Below, piece after piece: positions 1 through 6,248 of a stretch of DNA of 11,637 nt. Numbering within the stretch: the first letter of the stretch is position 1; each line of letters begins with the position of its first letter. Source of the stretch: Frankiales bacterium (lineage in GTDB: Bacteria; Actinomycetota; Actinomycetes; Mycobacteriales; SCTD01); NCBI GenBank assembly GCA_025464915.1, contig JAODNF010000380.1, positions 1 to 11,637 of the forward strand, written 5' to 3'. The notes beneath the pieces were generated by a model. It saw nothing but the letters and a program-made list of their open reading frames with translations, did no database searches and was not told the origin of the DNA. The position numbers were made by a program, and so were the translations under genes.

Positions 1-813
1 CCGGACGGCTCGCGGCTGCACGTCGTCGTGCCGGACATCGTGCGACGGCACTACAGCGTCAACGTCCGAAAGTTCCTGCTGCAGGCCAACAGCCTCGACG
101 AGCTGGTCGGTCTTGGCACTCTGACGCCGCAGGCCGCCCGGTTCCTCGAGGCCGCCATCGTCGCCGGGCTCAACATCATCGTGGCCGGGGGCACGCAAGC
201 CGGCAAGACGACGCTGCTGAACTGCCTGGCGGCGGCGATCCCGGGCCACGAGCGCGTGATCACCTGCGAGGAGGTCTTCGAGCTCCGGCTGTCCAACCCC
301 GACGTCGTGGCCATGCAGACCCGCCAGGCCAACCTCGAGGGCACCGGCGAGATCCAGCTGCGGCGCCTGGTCAAGGAGGCCCTGCGGATGCGGCCCGACC
401 GGATCGTCGTCGGGGAGGTGCGCCAGGAGGAGTGCCTGGATCTGCTCATCGCCCTCAACTCCGGTCTGCCAGGCATGTGCAGCATCCACGCGAACAGCGC
501 CCGCGAGGCCATCGTGAAGATGTGCACGCTGCCGCTGCTGGCCGGGGAGAACGTCGGCCACGCCTTCGTCGTGCCGACCGTCGCGAGCTGTGTCGACATC
601 GTGGTGCACGTCGCGAAGGACGGCAGTGGTCACCGTCGGGTCCGCGAGATCGTCGCCGTACCGGGCAGGGTCGAGGGCGACGTCGTGGAGGTGGCGGACC
701 TGTTCGTGACCCGCAACGGGCGGTTGAGCCGTGCCGACGGCTACCCGCCGCACCTCGAGCGCTTCGAGTGGGCCGGTATCGACCTGCCGTCCCTGCTCCA
801 GCAGGACACCTGA
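1..813 (+). CDS. CpaF/TadA-type pilus assembly secretion ATPase (5' partial)
   Basis: This is the C-terminal 270 residues of the hexameric ATPase that powers assembly of Tad/Flp pili at the cytoplasmic membrane. The frame is open from base 1 (PDGSRLHVVVPDIV), so the gene begins before the window and the GTG at 28 is internal. The Walker A loop GGTQAGKT lies at fragment residues 63-70. The acidic stretch around ITCEEVFEL follows, then a Walker B-like IVVGEVR (about 135-141) and the His box GMCSIHANS (about 158-166). The family more often has GHDGS before the His box. The GLPGM version here matches my memory of actinobacterial TadA proteins. It is followed after 1 nt by tadB, which supports a Tad role rather than type II secretion or type IV pilus retraction. 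The stop is TGA at 811. Confidence 0.95.
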   Translation, partial: PDGSRLHVVVPDIVRRHYSVNVRKFLLQANSLDELVGLGTLTPQAARFLEAAIVAGLNIIVAGGTQAGKTTLLNCLAAAIPGHERVITCEEVFELRLSNPDVVAMQTRQANLEGTGEIQLRRLVKEALRMRPDRIVVGEVRQEECLDLLIALNSGLPGMCSIHANSAREAIVKMCTLPLLAGENVGHAFVVPTVASCVDIVVHVAKDGSGHRRVREIVAVPGRVEGDVVEVADLFVTRNGRLSRADGYPPHLERFEWAGIDLPSLLQQDT

Positions 814-814
814 C

Positions 815-1672
815 GTGGGCGGCTTCCTCGGCCTGCTGCTCGGCATCGGGCTGCTGCTCGTGTGGCGGGCCCGCACCACGCCGCCGAGGCCGCGCTCGCA
901 GGACGAGGGCTGGCAGGTCCGGACCCGCGAGCTCCTGGTCCAGGCCGGCATCGAGGGGGTCAGCCCGAGCCAGCTGCTGACCGCGTCTGTCGCCCTCGGC
1001 CTCGTCACCTTCGTGCTGGTGGTCGGGACCAGCAAGGTTCTCGTCATCGGCCTGGCCTTCGGCGGCTTCGCCGCGCTGCTCCCGCTGACCCTGGTGCGCC
1101 GCCGGCGTGCGCAGCGCTCGGTGGAGCTGCGCGAGGTCTGGCCAGAGGCGGTCGACAACCTCGCCAGCGGCGTCCGCGCCGGGCTGTCCCTGCCGGAGGC
1201 CCTCACGCAGCTGGGGGTGCGGGGTCCCGAGCAGCTCCGGCAGGCGTTCCGACGGTTCGGCGAGGACTACCGCGCGACCGGCCGCTTCGCGGAGTCCCTC
1301 GACCGGCTGAAGGCGAACCTTTCGGACCCCGTGGGTGACCGGGTCGTCGAGGCGCTGCGGATGGCGAGAGAGGTCGGCGGCACCGACCTCGGCCGGCTGC
1401 TGCGCACGCTGAGCGCCTTCCTCCGCGAGGACGCCCGCACCCGGGCGGAGCTCGAGACCCGACAGGGATGGACGGTCAACGCCGCGCGCCTGGCGCTGGC
1501 CGCCCCCTGGGTCCTGCTCCTGCTGCTCAGCACCCAACCGACGGCCGTCGCGGCCTACAACACCGCGGCCGGGGTCCTGGTGCTGGTCCTGGGCGGCGGC
1601 ATCAGCTTCGTCGCCTACCGGGTGATGATCCGCATCGCGAGGCTCCCGATCGAGCGGCGCGTCCTCCGGTGA
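815..1672 (+). CDS. TadB-like inner-membrane platform protein (T2SSF/GspF domain)
   Basis: This is a 285-residue membrane protein expected to form the Tad pilus platform with TadC and to couple the ATPase to pilin extrusion. I chose GTG at 815, one base after the ATPase stop, because it gives a hydrophobic N-terminus directly (VGGFLGLLLGIGLLLVW). The longer reading from 731 would overlap the ATPase by more than 80 bases. Hydrophobic segments lie near residues 2-17, 55-71, 75-93, 222-240 and 252-272. Between them is a cytoplasmic GspF-type helical domain beginning at about 108, with WPEAVDNLASGVRAGLSLPE and a second half near 175-205. A weak GCAGGA-like ribosome site lies at about 800-806, so translation is probably coupled to the ATPase gene. 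Confidence 0.9.
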   Translation: MGGFLGLLLGIGLLLVWRARTTPPRPRSQDEGWQVRTRELLVQAGIEGVSPSQLLTASVALGLVTFVLVVGTSKVLVIGLAFGGFAALLPLTLVRRRRAQRSVELREVWPEAVDNLASGVRAGLSLPEALTQLGVRGPEQLRQAFRRFGEDYRATGRFAESLDRLKANLSDPVGDRVVEALRMAREVGGTDLGRLLRTLSAFLREDARTRAELETRQGWTVNAARLALAAPWVLLLLLSTQPTAVAAYNTAAGVLVLVLGGGISFVAYRVMIRIARLPIERRVLR

Positions 1673-2610
1673 GCGCGGCACTCGCCGGAAGCGGGCTGGG
1701 CCTGCTCGCCGGGACCGGCCTGTTCCTCGCCGTGACGGGCACCCCCCTGACCCGCAGACCGCGCCTGGACGCGCGGCTGGCGCCGTACCTGCGTGACACG
1801 CCGCGCCCGTCCCGGCTGCTGGACCACCGCCCCGCCCTGACGCCCTTCCCGACGTTCGAGCGACTTCTCGGCCCGTTCCTCACCGATCTCATGCAGGGCG
1901 TCGAGCGCTGGGTCGGCGGTGTCACGTCCGTGCGCCGCCGGCTCGAGCAGGCGGGCGGCGAGATGACCATGGAGCAGTTCCGGGCGGAGCAGGTGCTGTG
2001 GGGCTTCTTCGGCCTGGCCGCGTCCTTCGGTCTCGCGCTCCTGTCGGTCGTCTCCGGCTCCGGGACGAACCCGATCGCCCTGCTCGTGAGCGCGGGGATG
2101 TTCACGGTGCTGGGCGTCCTGGGCCGGGACCGATGGCTCACCCGGCAGGTCCAGCAGCGCGAGGGGCGGATGCTCGAGGAGTTCCCGACCATCGCGGAGC
2201 TGCTGGCCCTGGCGGTGACGGCGGGTGAGGGCGCCGTCGGCGCGCTCGAGCGGGTCACGCGGATCTCGGGCGGCGAGCTCGCCAAGGAGCTCGGTCGTGC
2301 ACTCGCCGACGCGCGCGCCGGCTCCTCCCTGGTGCAGTCCCTGGAGGGGATCGCCCAGCGCACCTCCCTCGCGCCGCTCGCGCGCTTCGTCGACGGGGTC
2401 GCGATCGCTGTCGAGCGCGGGACGCCGTTGGCTGACGTCCTGCGCGCGCAGGCGGTGGACGTGCGCGAGGCCGGCAAGCGCGCGCTGCTCGAGTCGGCCG
2501 GCCGTCGCGAGATCGCGATGATGGTGCCCGTCGTGTTCCTGGTGCTGCCGGTGACGGTGCTGTTCGCACTGTTCCCCGGCTTCTACGGACTGCGTCTGGT
2601 GGCCGGCTGA
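1669..2610 (+). CDS. TadC-like inner-membrane platform protein (T2SSF/GspF domain)
   Basis: This is a 313-residue second platform protein of the Tad system, the usual partner of TadB. The GTG at 1669 overlaps the tadB stop as GTGA (4 bases), a classic translational coupling. The same frame is open further upstream, but a start at 1468 would lie deep inside tadB. The N-terminal hydrophobic segment is at about 3-23. A linker of about 70 residues follows, then VRRRLEQAGGEMTMEQF (about 88-104) and two membrane segments near 108-128 and 134-151. The GspF-like domain carries EFPTIAELLALAVTAGEGA (171-189), and a final hydrophobic segment lies at about 284-305 (MMVPVVFLVLPVTVLFALFP). Having two paralogous single-domain GspF proteins instead of one double-domain protein is typical of Tad loci. 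Confidence 0.9.
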   Translation: MSAALAGSGLGLLAGTGLFLAVTGTPLTRRPRLDARLAPYLRDTPRPSRLLDHRPALTPFPTFERLLGPFLTDLMQGVERWVGGVTSVRRRLEQAGGEMTMEQFRAEQVLWGFFGLAASFGLALLSVVSGSGTNPIALLVSAGMFTVLGVLGRDRWLTRQVQQREGRMLEEFPTIAELLALAVTAGEGAVGALERVTRISGGELAKELGRALADARAGSSLVQSLEGIAQRTSLAPLARFVDGVAIAVERGTPLADVLRAQAVDVREAGKRALLESAGRREIAMMVPVVFLVLPVTVLFALFPGFYGLRLVAG

Positions 2611-2636
2611 TGTCACCCGGACGGATCAGTGCATCT

Positions 2637-2651
2637 CGGGCACAATGCCCG
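2637..2651 (+). other. Hairpin in the gap before the pilin-like gene
   Basis: CGGGCA (2637-2642) pairs with TGCCCG (2646-2651) across a CAA loop. An alternative pairing, GGCAC (2639-2643) with GTGCC (2651-2655), excludes the first. The structure ends 5 nt before the GAGGAGGA ribosome site. It sits at the only real gap in the Tad operon (2611-2668), so it could stabilise the 3' segment mRNA, act as a processing site, or modulate pilin translation. CACAAT (2641-2646) inside it could also be read as a weak -10 box, but I see no convincing -35. Confidence 0.4.
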
Positions 2652-2656
2652 TGCCT

Positions 2657-2664
2657 GAGGAGGA
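2657..2664 (+). promoter_or_regulatory. Strong Shine-Dalgarno site fixing the pilin-like start
   Basis: GAGGAGGA lies 4 nt before ATG 2669. It is by far the best ribosome site in the Tad segment, and it shows that the ATG at 2645, upstream of it and inside a hairpin, is not the start. High translation of this small protein fits a major structural subunit. Confidence 0.7.
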
Positions 2665-2668
2665 CCCC

Positions 2669-2845
2669 ATGACCCTGACCAAGCTTGCCCTGCGCTTGCG
2701 CCATCGCGACGACCGAGGTGACATCCCCGGCTGGGTGCTCATCACGATCATGACGGCCGGCCTCGTGACGCTGGTCTGGGGCGTGGCCAGCGACCAGCTG
2801 ACCGAGATCCTCAAGTCCGCCCTGAACTCGGTGAAGTCGCCCTGA
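2669..2845 (+). CDS. Flp-type pilin-like small membrane peptide
   Basis: This is a 58-residue protein and the probable major pilin subunit, judged by position and architecture. The short basic leader MTLTKLALRLRHRDDRG is followed by DIPGWVLITIMTAGLVTLVW, a single hydrophobic helix (about 22-40), and a short amphipathic tail ending KSP. A class III prepilin peptidase would be expected to cut after Gly17. However, mature position +5 is Trp, not the Glu of canonical Flp pilins (GxxxxEY), so the assignment rests on context. ATG 2669 is chosen because the strong GAGGAGGA site lies 4 nt before it. The gene is followed after 1 nt by the first tadE-like gene. The alternative is a small accessory membrane protein of the Tad operon rather than the pilin itself. 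Confidence 0.7.
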   Translation: MTLTKLALRLRHRDDRGDIPGWVLITIMTAGLVTLVWGVASDQLTEILKSALNSVKSP

Positions 2846-2846
2846 C

Positions 2847-3233
2847 ATGAGCGAGAGCGATGACGGCGCCGCCGTCGTCGACTTCGTGCTCGTCAGCGTG
2901 CTGCTCATCTCGCTGTTCCTGCTGGTCCTCCAGGTCGGCGTCGTCCTGCACGTGCGCAACGTGCTCGTGGCGTCGGCGGCGGAGGGCGCCCGCTACGGAG
3001 CCAACGCCGACCGCACGCCGGAGGAGGGCGCGGCGAGGGCGAAGGACGTGATCCGCGACGCGCTGGGCGGCCGGGTCGCCGACTCGATGACGTGCGAGCC
3101 GGTCGAGGGCGAGGAGCTCGACGGCCAGCCCGTGGTCGACGTCCGCTGCACCGGACCGATGCCGATCGTGTTCCTGCCGACCGGTGCCTTCTCGCTGACG
3201 GTCCACGGCCACGCCATCGAGGAGTCGCCGTGA
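2847..3233 (+). CDS. TadE-like pseudopilin (first copy)
   Basis: This is a 128-residue minor pilin or pseudopilin of the TadE family, needed in characterised Tad systems for pilus formation. A short acidic leader MSESDDG precedes AAVVDFVLVSVLLISLFLLVL, giving a predicted prepilin cut after Gly7 with Asp, not Glu, at +5. The hydrophobic helix (about 13-36) is followed by LHVRNVLVASAAEGARYGA, the usual TadE pattern of a helix leading to AAxxGAR. The C-terminal part is a small extracytoplasmic domain with two cysteines, C83 and C101, that could form a disulfide. ATG 2847 comes one base after the upstream stop (TGAcATG). The last codons overlap the next gene as GTGA. Confidence 0.85.
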   Translation: MSESDDGAAVVDFVLVSVLLISLFLLVLQVGVVLHVRNVLVASAAEGARYGANADRTPEEGAARAKDVIRDALGGRVADSMTCEPVEGEELDGQPVVDVRCTGPMPIVFLPTGAFSLTVHGHAIEESP

Positions 3234-3658
3234 GGGCCCGTGGCGACGAGGGCAACGCGATGGTCGAATTCACGTACCTGGCGGTGCTCCTGATGGTGCC
3301 TCTCGTCTACGTCCTTCTCACCGTCTTCCTCGTGCAACGCGCTGCGTTCGGGACGACGGAGGCCGCGCGCGAGGGCGCCCGCGCCTACGAGAAGGCGTCC
3401 GGCGGAGACCTCGGCGAGCAGCGAGCCCGAGATGCGATCACCCTTGCGCTGAAGGACCAGGGCGTCACGGAGGCCCCCGTGATCGGCTTCGACTGCGGCG
3501 GCACGGAGTGCGCCGGTCCCGGCGGTCGCGTGAAGGTCAGCGTGACCTACTGGGTGAAGCTGCCGGTGCTCGGGTCGGTGTTCGGTGACGCCCGCCGAGG
3601 TGCGATCAAGGTGCAGGCCAGCCACGTCGAGTTCGGGGACCGGTATGCGGCGCCGTGA
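3230..3658 (+). CDS. TadE-like pseudopilin (second copy)
   Basis: This is a 142-residue TadE-family pseudopilin and the most canonical of the four small pilin-like proteins here. The leader VRARGDEG is followed by NAMVEFTYLAVLLMVPLVYV, so a cut after Gly8 leaves Glu at +5 and Phe at +6, as prepilin peptidase substrates require. The helix (about 15-36) leads to TTEAAREGARAYEKA, the TadE-type GAR region. The C-terminal extracytoplasmic domain holds a close cysteine pair, C89 and C94. GTG 3230 is chosen because it overlaps the previous stop as GTGA. The longer reading from 3092 would be embedded in the upstream gene. It overlaps the next gene by 14 bases. It probably assembles with the first TadE-like protein. 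Confidence 0.87.
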   Translation: MRARGDEGNAMVEFTYLAVLLMVPLVYVLLTVFLVQRAAFGTTEAAREGARAYEKASGGDLGEQRARDAITLALKDQGVTEAPVIGFDCGGTECAGPGGRVKVSVTYWVKLPVLGSVFGDARRGAIKVQASHVEFGDRYAAP

Positions 3659-4079
3659 CGACGAGGGCACGATCCTGTTCCTCACCATCGGGCTGACCGT
3701 CGTCCTCATGCTCCTGGTCGCCGTCGTGATCGACGTGTCGAAGGTGGTGCTGGCGAAGCGGGCGCTGGCCGCCTCCGCCGACGGGGCGGCGATCGCCGCA
3801 GCTCAGCAGGCGGACCGGCGGAGCATCGTGGAGAACGGGCTGGGGGAGCGGGTCCCGCTCGACCGTGCCGAGGTCGCGGACGTGGTCGCGCAGTACCAGG
3901 ACGAGGCCCGCGGTGAGCAGCCCGGTCTCGAGCTCGTCGGCGACGTGGATCCCGGCGACCCGAGCACGGCGGTCGTGCAGGCTCGCCGCACGGTGGCACT
4001 GCCGTTCGTCGGGTGGCTGGGTGTCGGAGACGTCGACCTGCGAGCCACCGCTCACGCCCGGTCGCCGGTCACTCCCTGA
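3645..4079 (+). CDS. Short TadG-like protein (Tad pilus N-terminal domain)
   Basis: This is a 144-residue protein with the putative Flp-pilus TadE/G-like N-terminal domain. The leader MRRRDDEG is followed by a hydrophobic helix (about 9-30) and VIDVSKVVLAKRALAASADG, then AAIAAAQQ. This matches the common TadG pattern VDxxxxxxxRxxLQxAADAAALAAA. There is no Glu at +5, which is normal for TadG. Full TadG proteins are usually several hundred residues with a von Willebrand-type domain. That part is missing here, leaving only about 90 residues of extracytoplasmic tail, so this is a minimal form. ATG 3645 lies inside the previous gene (14-base overlap), 5 nt after GGGGA. It is the last gene of the Tad segment. 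The hairpin CCGGT/ACCGG at 4088-4103 downstream has no T run and is only a weak terminator candidate. Confidence 0.8.
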   Translation: MRRRDDEGTILFLTIGLTVVLMLLVAVVIDVSKVVLAKRALAASADGAAIAAAQQADRRSIVENGLGERVPLDRAEVADVVAQYQDEARGEQPGLELVGDVDPGDPSTAVVQARRTVALPFVGWLGVGDVDLRATAHARSPVTP

Positions 4080-4107
4080 GGCAGGGTCCGGTCCCGGCAC
4101 CGGCGAC

Positions 4108-4113
4108 TAGGCT
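4108..4113 (+). promoter_or_regulatory. Probable leaderless promoter -10 box for prfB
   Basis: TAGGCT lies 8 nt before GTG 4122, and no ribosome binding site precedes that GTG. A transcript starting 7-9 nt downstream of the box would begin at or next to the start codon, which is common in actinomycetes. No good -35 hexamer is visible at 16-18 nt. Confidence 0.5.
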
Positions 4114-4121
4114 GCGCTCTC

Positions 4122-5234
4122 GTGGCCGCCGACCGATCCGCTGACCTGAAGGCCCTCGACGCCACCCTCACGAGCATCGAGAAGGTGCTCGACGTGCCGA
4201 AGCTCCGCCAGGAGGTCGTCGACCTCGAGGAGCAGGCCGCGATGCCGGGCCTCTGGGACGACCAGGAGAAGGCCCAGCGGATCACCGGTCAGCTGTCGGC
4301 GGTGCAGGCCGACTTGAAGCGCATCGACTCCTACCGCTCTCGTCTCGAGGACCTCGGCGTCCTCTACGAGATGGCCGCCGAGGAGCACGACGAGGCGACG
4401 GTCCTCGAGGCCGACAACGAGCTCGCCGGGTTGCAGAAGGAGATCGGCTCCTTCGAGGTGCGGACCCTGCTGTCAGGGGAGTACGACGCGCGGCACGCCC
4501 TCGTGCAGCTCAGCCCCGGCCAGGGCGGCACCGAGGCGCAGGACTGGGCCCTCATGCTCTGGCGGATGTACTACCGCTGGGCCGAGCGGCACAACTACAC
4601 GCTGGACGTCTTCGAGTGGCAGGAGGCCGAGGAGGCCGGCGTGAAGTCGGTCGTCTTCGAGGTCAAGGCGCCGTACGCCTACGGCACCCTCGCCGGTGAG
4701 CACGGCGTGCACCGGCTGGTCCGCATCAGCCCGTTCGACAACCAGAACCGCCGCCAGACGACGTTCGCGGCGGTCGACGTGACGCCGGTGGTGGAGACCA
4801 CCGACTTCGTCGAGATCGACGAGAAGGACCTGCGCGTCGACGTCTTCCGGAGCTCCGGCCCGGGCGGCCAGGGCGTCAACACGACCGACTCCGCGGTCCG
4901 CATCACGCACCTGCCGACCAACATCGTCGTCAGCTGCCAGAACGAGCGGTCCCAGATCCAGAACCGGGCCGCGGCGATGGTCGTGCTGCAGACCAAGCTC
5001 CTCGAGCGCAAGCGCGAGGAGGAGCTGGCGACGATGAACGACATCCGGGGCGACAAGAGCGCGAACGCCATGGGCTCGCAGATCCGCAACTACGTGCTGC
5101 ACCCCTACCAGATGGTCAAGGACCTGCGCACCGGCGTGGAGACGTCCAACACCCAGGGCGTCCTGGACGGCGAGATCGACGAGCTGGTGGAGGCCGCGAT
5201 CCGCTGGCGCCGCACCTCCGGCGACGAGGAGTAG
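4122..5234 (+). CDS. prfB: Peptide chain release factor 2 (RF2)
   Basis: This 370-residue release factor recognises UGA and UAA in the ribosomal A site and triggers hydrolysis of the peptidyl-tRNA ester. The stop-codon recognition tripeptide SPF is at 203-205 (RISPFDNQNRRQTTF), which marks RF2; RF1 has PxT. The catalytic GGQ is at 248-250 within RSSGPGGQGVNTTDSAVR. The N-terminal half is the coiled-coil domain, and the C-terminus has IRNYVLHPYQMVKDLRTGVE. The reading frame is continuous from GTG 4122, so the programmed +1 frameshift that autoregulates prfB in many bacteria is absent. The start is chosen because it gives the full family length and sits just after a TAGGCT box without a ribosome site. 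It stands only 42 bases after the Tad locus, but its own promoter suggests independent transcription. Confidence 0.97.
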   Translation: MAADRSADLKALDATLTSIEKVLDVPKLRQEVVDLEEQAAMPGLWDDQEKAQRITGQLSAVQADLKRIDSYRSRLEDLGVLYEMAAEEHDEATVLEADNELAGLQKEIGSFEVRTLLSGEYDARHALVQLSPGQGGTEAQDWALMLWRMYYRWAERHNYTLDVFEWQEAEEAGVKSVVFEVKAPYAYGTLAGEHGVHRLVRISPFDNQNRRQTTFAAVDVTPVVETTDFVEIDEKDLRVDVFRSSGPGGQGVNTTDSAVRITHLPTNIVVSCQNERSQIQNRAAAMVVLQTKLLERKREEELATMNDIRGDKSANAMGSQIRNYVLHPYQMVKDLRTGVETSNTQGVLDGEIDELVEAAIRWRRTSGDEE

Positions 5235-5241
5235 AGCGGTA

Positions 5242-5288
5242 CGGCTGGCAGGAGAGCCGCAGAGCGATCCCTGGCGGTCGGTCGCCGG
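5242..5288 (+). terminator. Possible prfB terminator (two tandem hairpins)
   Basis: Just after the prfB stop, CGGCT (5242-5246) pairs with AGCCG (5255-5259). CTGGCGG (5271-5277) pairs with TCGCCGG (5282-5288) around a TCGG loop, counting G-U wobbles that work only for the + strand transcript. No T tract follows, as is usual in GC-rich actinomycetes. The convergent minus-strand gene ends at 5295, so this short region separates two converging transcripts. Confidence 0.4.
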
Positions 5289-5294
5289 CAGAGA

Positions 5295-5462
5295 TCAGCG
5301 CAGGACGAGGGCGAGCAGGCCGAGGGCCGTTCCCAGCACCAGAAGCAGGCCGGCGGGGAGCGTGCGCTGAGCGCGGAGACGCTCGCGGGAGGCTCGGCAC
5401 GTGGCGCAGCGACCGAGCTCGACCAGCCCGGAGCAGTGCGCGCAGACCAGGTCGTAGCTCAC
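5295..5462 (-). CDS. Small zinc-ribbon-like membrane peptide
   Basis: This is a 55-residue protein on the minus strand, too short for most gene callers. Reading from GTG at 5462 down to TGA at 5295-5297, the N-terminus is VSYDLVCAHCSGLVELGRCA followed by TCRASRERLRAQ. Cysteines at 7, 10, 19 and 22 form CxxC-x8-CxxC, a compact zinc-ribbon pattern. A basic linker follows, then one hydrophobic helix at about 35-54 (LPAGLLLVLGTALGLLALVL), so it is a tail-anchored-looking membrane peptide with a cytosolic metal site. A near-perfect AAGGAGGA lies just upstream, and a TAATCT box upstream of that. It converges on prfB and diverges from ftsE. I recall similar short genes near actinobacterial prfB/ftsE, but the function is unknown to me and I give none. 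Confidence 0.75.
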   Translation of the reverse strand: MSYDLVCAHCSGLVELGRCATCRASRERLRAQRTLPAGLLLVLGTALGLLALVLR

Positions 5463-5465
5463 GTG

Positions 5466-5488
5466 TCCTCCTTCGGCCTCCCAGATTA
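5466..5488 (-). promoter_or_regulatory. Promoter -10 box and ribosome site for the minus-strand small gene
   Basis: On the minus strand, TAATCT (5488-5483) is a good -10 hexamer. AAGGAGGA (5473-5466) is a strong Shine-Dalgarno site whose GGAGG ends 4 nt before GTG 5462. No clear -35 is visible. Together they support expression of the 55-residue gene and make the interval up to 5541 a divergent promoter region shared with ftsE. Confidence 0.5.
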
Positions 5489-5527
5489 CCTGTCGGTCGC
5501 GGGTCCCGCTTCCTGGAGCGCCCGGTA

Positions 5528-5537
5528 CCTAGACTGG
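5528..5537 (+). promoter_or_regulatory. Leaderless promoter core for ftsE
   Basis: CCTAGACTGG contains the -10 box TAGACT (5530-5535), 6 nt before GTG 5542, with no ribosome site between. The same 10-mer occurs at 7176-7185 in front of the S41 protease gene at the same distance from its start. A -35 hexamer is not clear. The expected transcript starts at the start codon. Confidence 0.6.
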
Positions 5538-5541
5538 ACGG

Positions 5542-6231
5542 GTGATCCGCATGGAGAGGGTGGTCAAGAACTACCCGACGAGCACGCGCCCAGCGCTGGA
5601 CGGGGTCGACGTCGACATCGAGAAGGGCGAGTTCGTCTTCCTCGTCGGCTCGAGCGGCTCGGGCAAGTCCACGTTCCTGAGGCTCATCCTCAAGGAGGAG
5701 ACGCCGACCTCGGGCCGGGTGCACGTGGCCGGCAAGGACCTCGGTTCGCTCTCCACGTGGAAGGTCCCGGCCCTGCGCCGGTCGATCGGCTGCGTGTTCC
5801 AGGACTTCAGGCTGCTCCCGAACAAGACCGTCTTCGAGAACGTCGCGTTCGCGCTCGAGGTCATCGGCAAGCCGCAGGGGTCCATCAACAAGCTCGTGCC
5901 CGAGGTGCTCGACCTGGTCGGCCTCGACGGCAAGGCGCAGCGCCGCCCGGACGAGCTGTCCGGCGGTGAGCAGCAGCGCGTCGCGGTGGCGCGCGCGTTC
6001 GTCAACAGGCCGATGATCCTCATCGCGGACGAACCGACGGGCAACCTCGACCCGAACACCTCGGTGGGCATCATGAAGCTGCTCGACCGCATCAACCGCA
6101 CCGGGACCACTGTCGTGATGGCAACGCATGACGCGTCCATCGTCGACTCCATGCGCCGTCGCGTCGTAGAGCTGTCGAACGGGAAGGTCGTCCGCGACCA
6201 GTCTCGCGGCGTCTACGGCTACGGCGCCTGA
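5542..6231 (+). CDS. ftsE: Cell division ATP-binding protein FtsE
   Basis: This 229-residue ABC ATPase pairs with FtsX at the division site. ATP hydrolysis is transmitted through FtsX to activate periplasmic or cell-wall peptidoglycan hydrolases. The Walker A is GSSGSGKS (36-43), the Q-loop glutamine is in VFQDFRLLP (Q87), the ABC signature is LSGGEQQ (139-145), the Walker B is ILIADE (159-164) with catalytic E164, and the switch His is H196 in MATHD. VFQDFRLL and the ADEPTGNLDP stretch are characteristic of FtsE. GTG 5542 is chosen over ATG 5551 because VIRMERVVKNYP matches the usual FtsE N-terminus and the -10 box places transcription there. ftsX follows after 17 nt. Confidence 0.96.
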   Translation: MIRMERVVKNYPTSTRPALDGVDVDIEKGEFVFLVGSSGSGKSTFLRLILKEETPTSGRVHVAGKDLGSLSTWKVPALRRSIGCVFQDFRLLPNKTVFENVAFALEVIGKPQGSINKLVPEVLDLVGLDGKAQRRPDELSGGEQQRVAVARAFVNRPMILIADEPTGNLDPNTSVGIMKLLDRINRTGTTVVMATHDASIVDSMRRRVVELSNGKVVRDQSRGVYGYGA

Positions 6232-6248
6232 CTGCCGAAGGAACCTAC

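Noticed and set aside
455..1681. 408-codon minus-strand frame opposite the ATPase and tadB genes
   Set aside because: It is low-complexity Arg/Ala/Gln/Pro composition with no domain, and lies fully antisense to well-supported Tad genes.
2645..2668. Earlier ATG at 2645 for the pilin-like gene
   Set aside because: It lies inside a hairpin and upstream of the strong GAGGAGGA site, which points to ATG 2669. The extra residues would also be acidic and unlike a prepilin leader.
4088..4103. Terminator between the Tad genes and prfB
   Set aside because: CCGGT/ACCGG is only a 5-bp stem without a T tract, and it abuts the prfB -10 box. It is too weak to list as a feature.
4122..4250. Programmed frameshift in prfB
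   Set aside because: The frame is uninterrupted from GTG 4122 through the whole N-terminal domain, and no in-frame early TGA is present.
5116..6129. 337-codon minus-strand frame opposite ftsE and spanning the intergenic region
   Set aside because: It is antisense to ftsE with no recognisable motif. The real minus-strand gene here is the short four-cysteine frame at 5295-5462.
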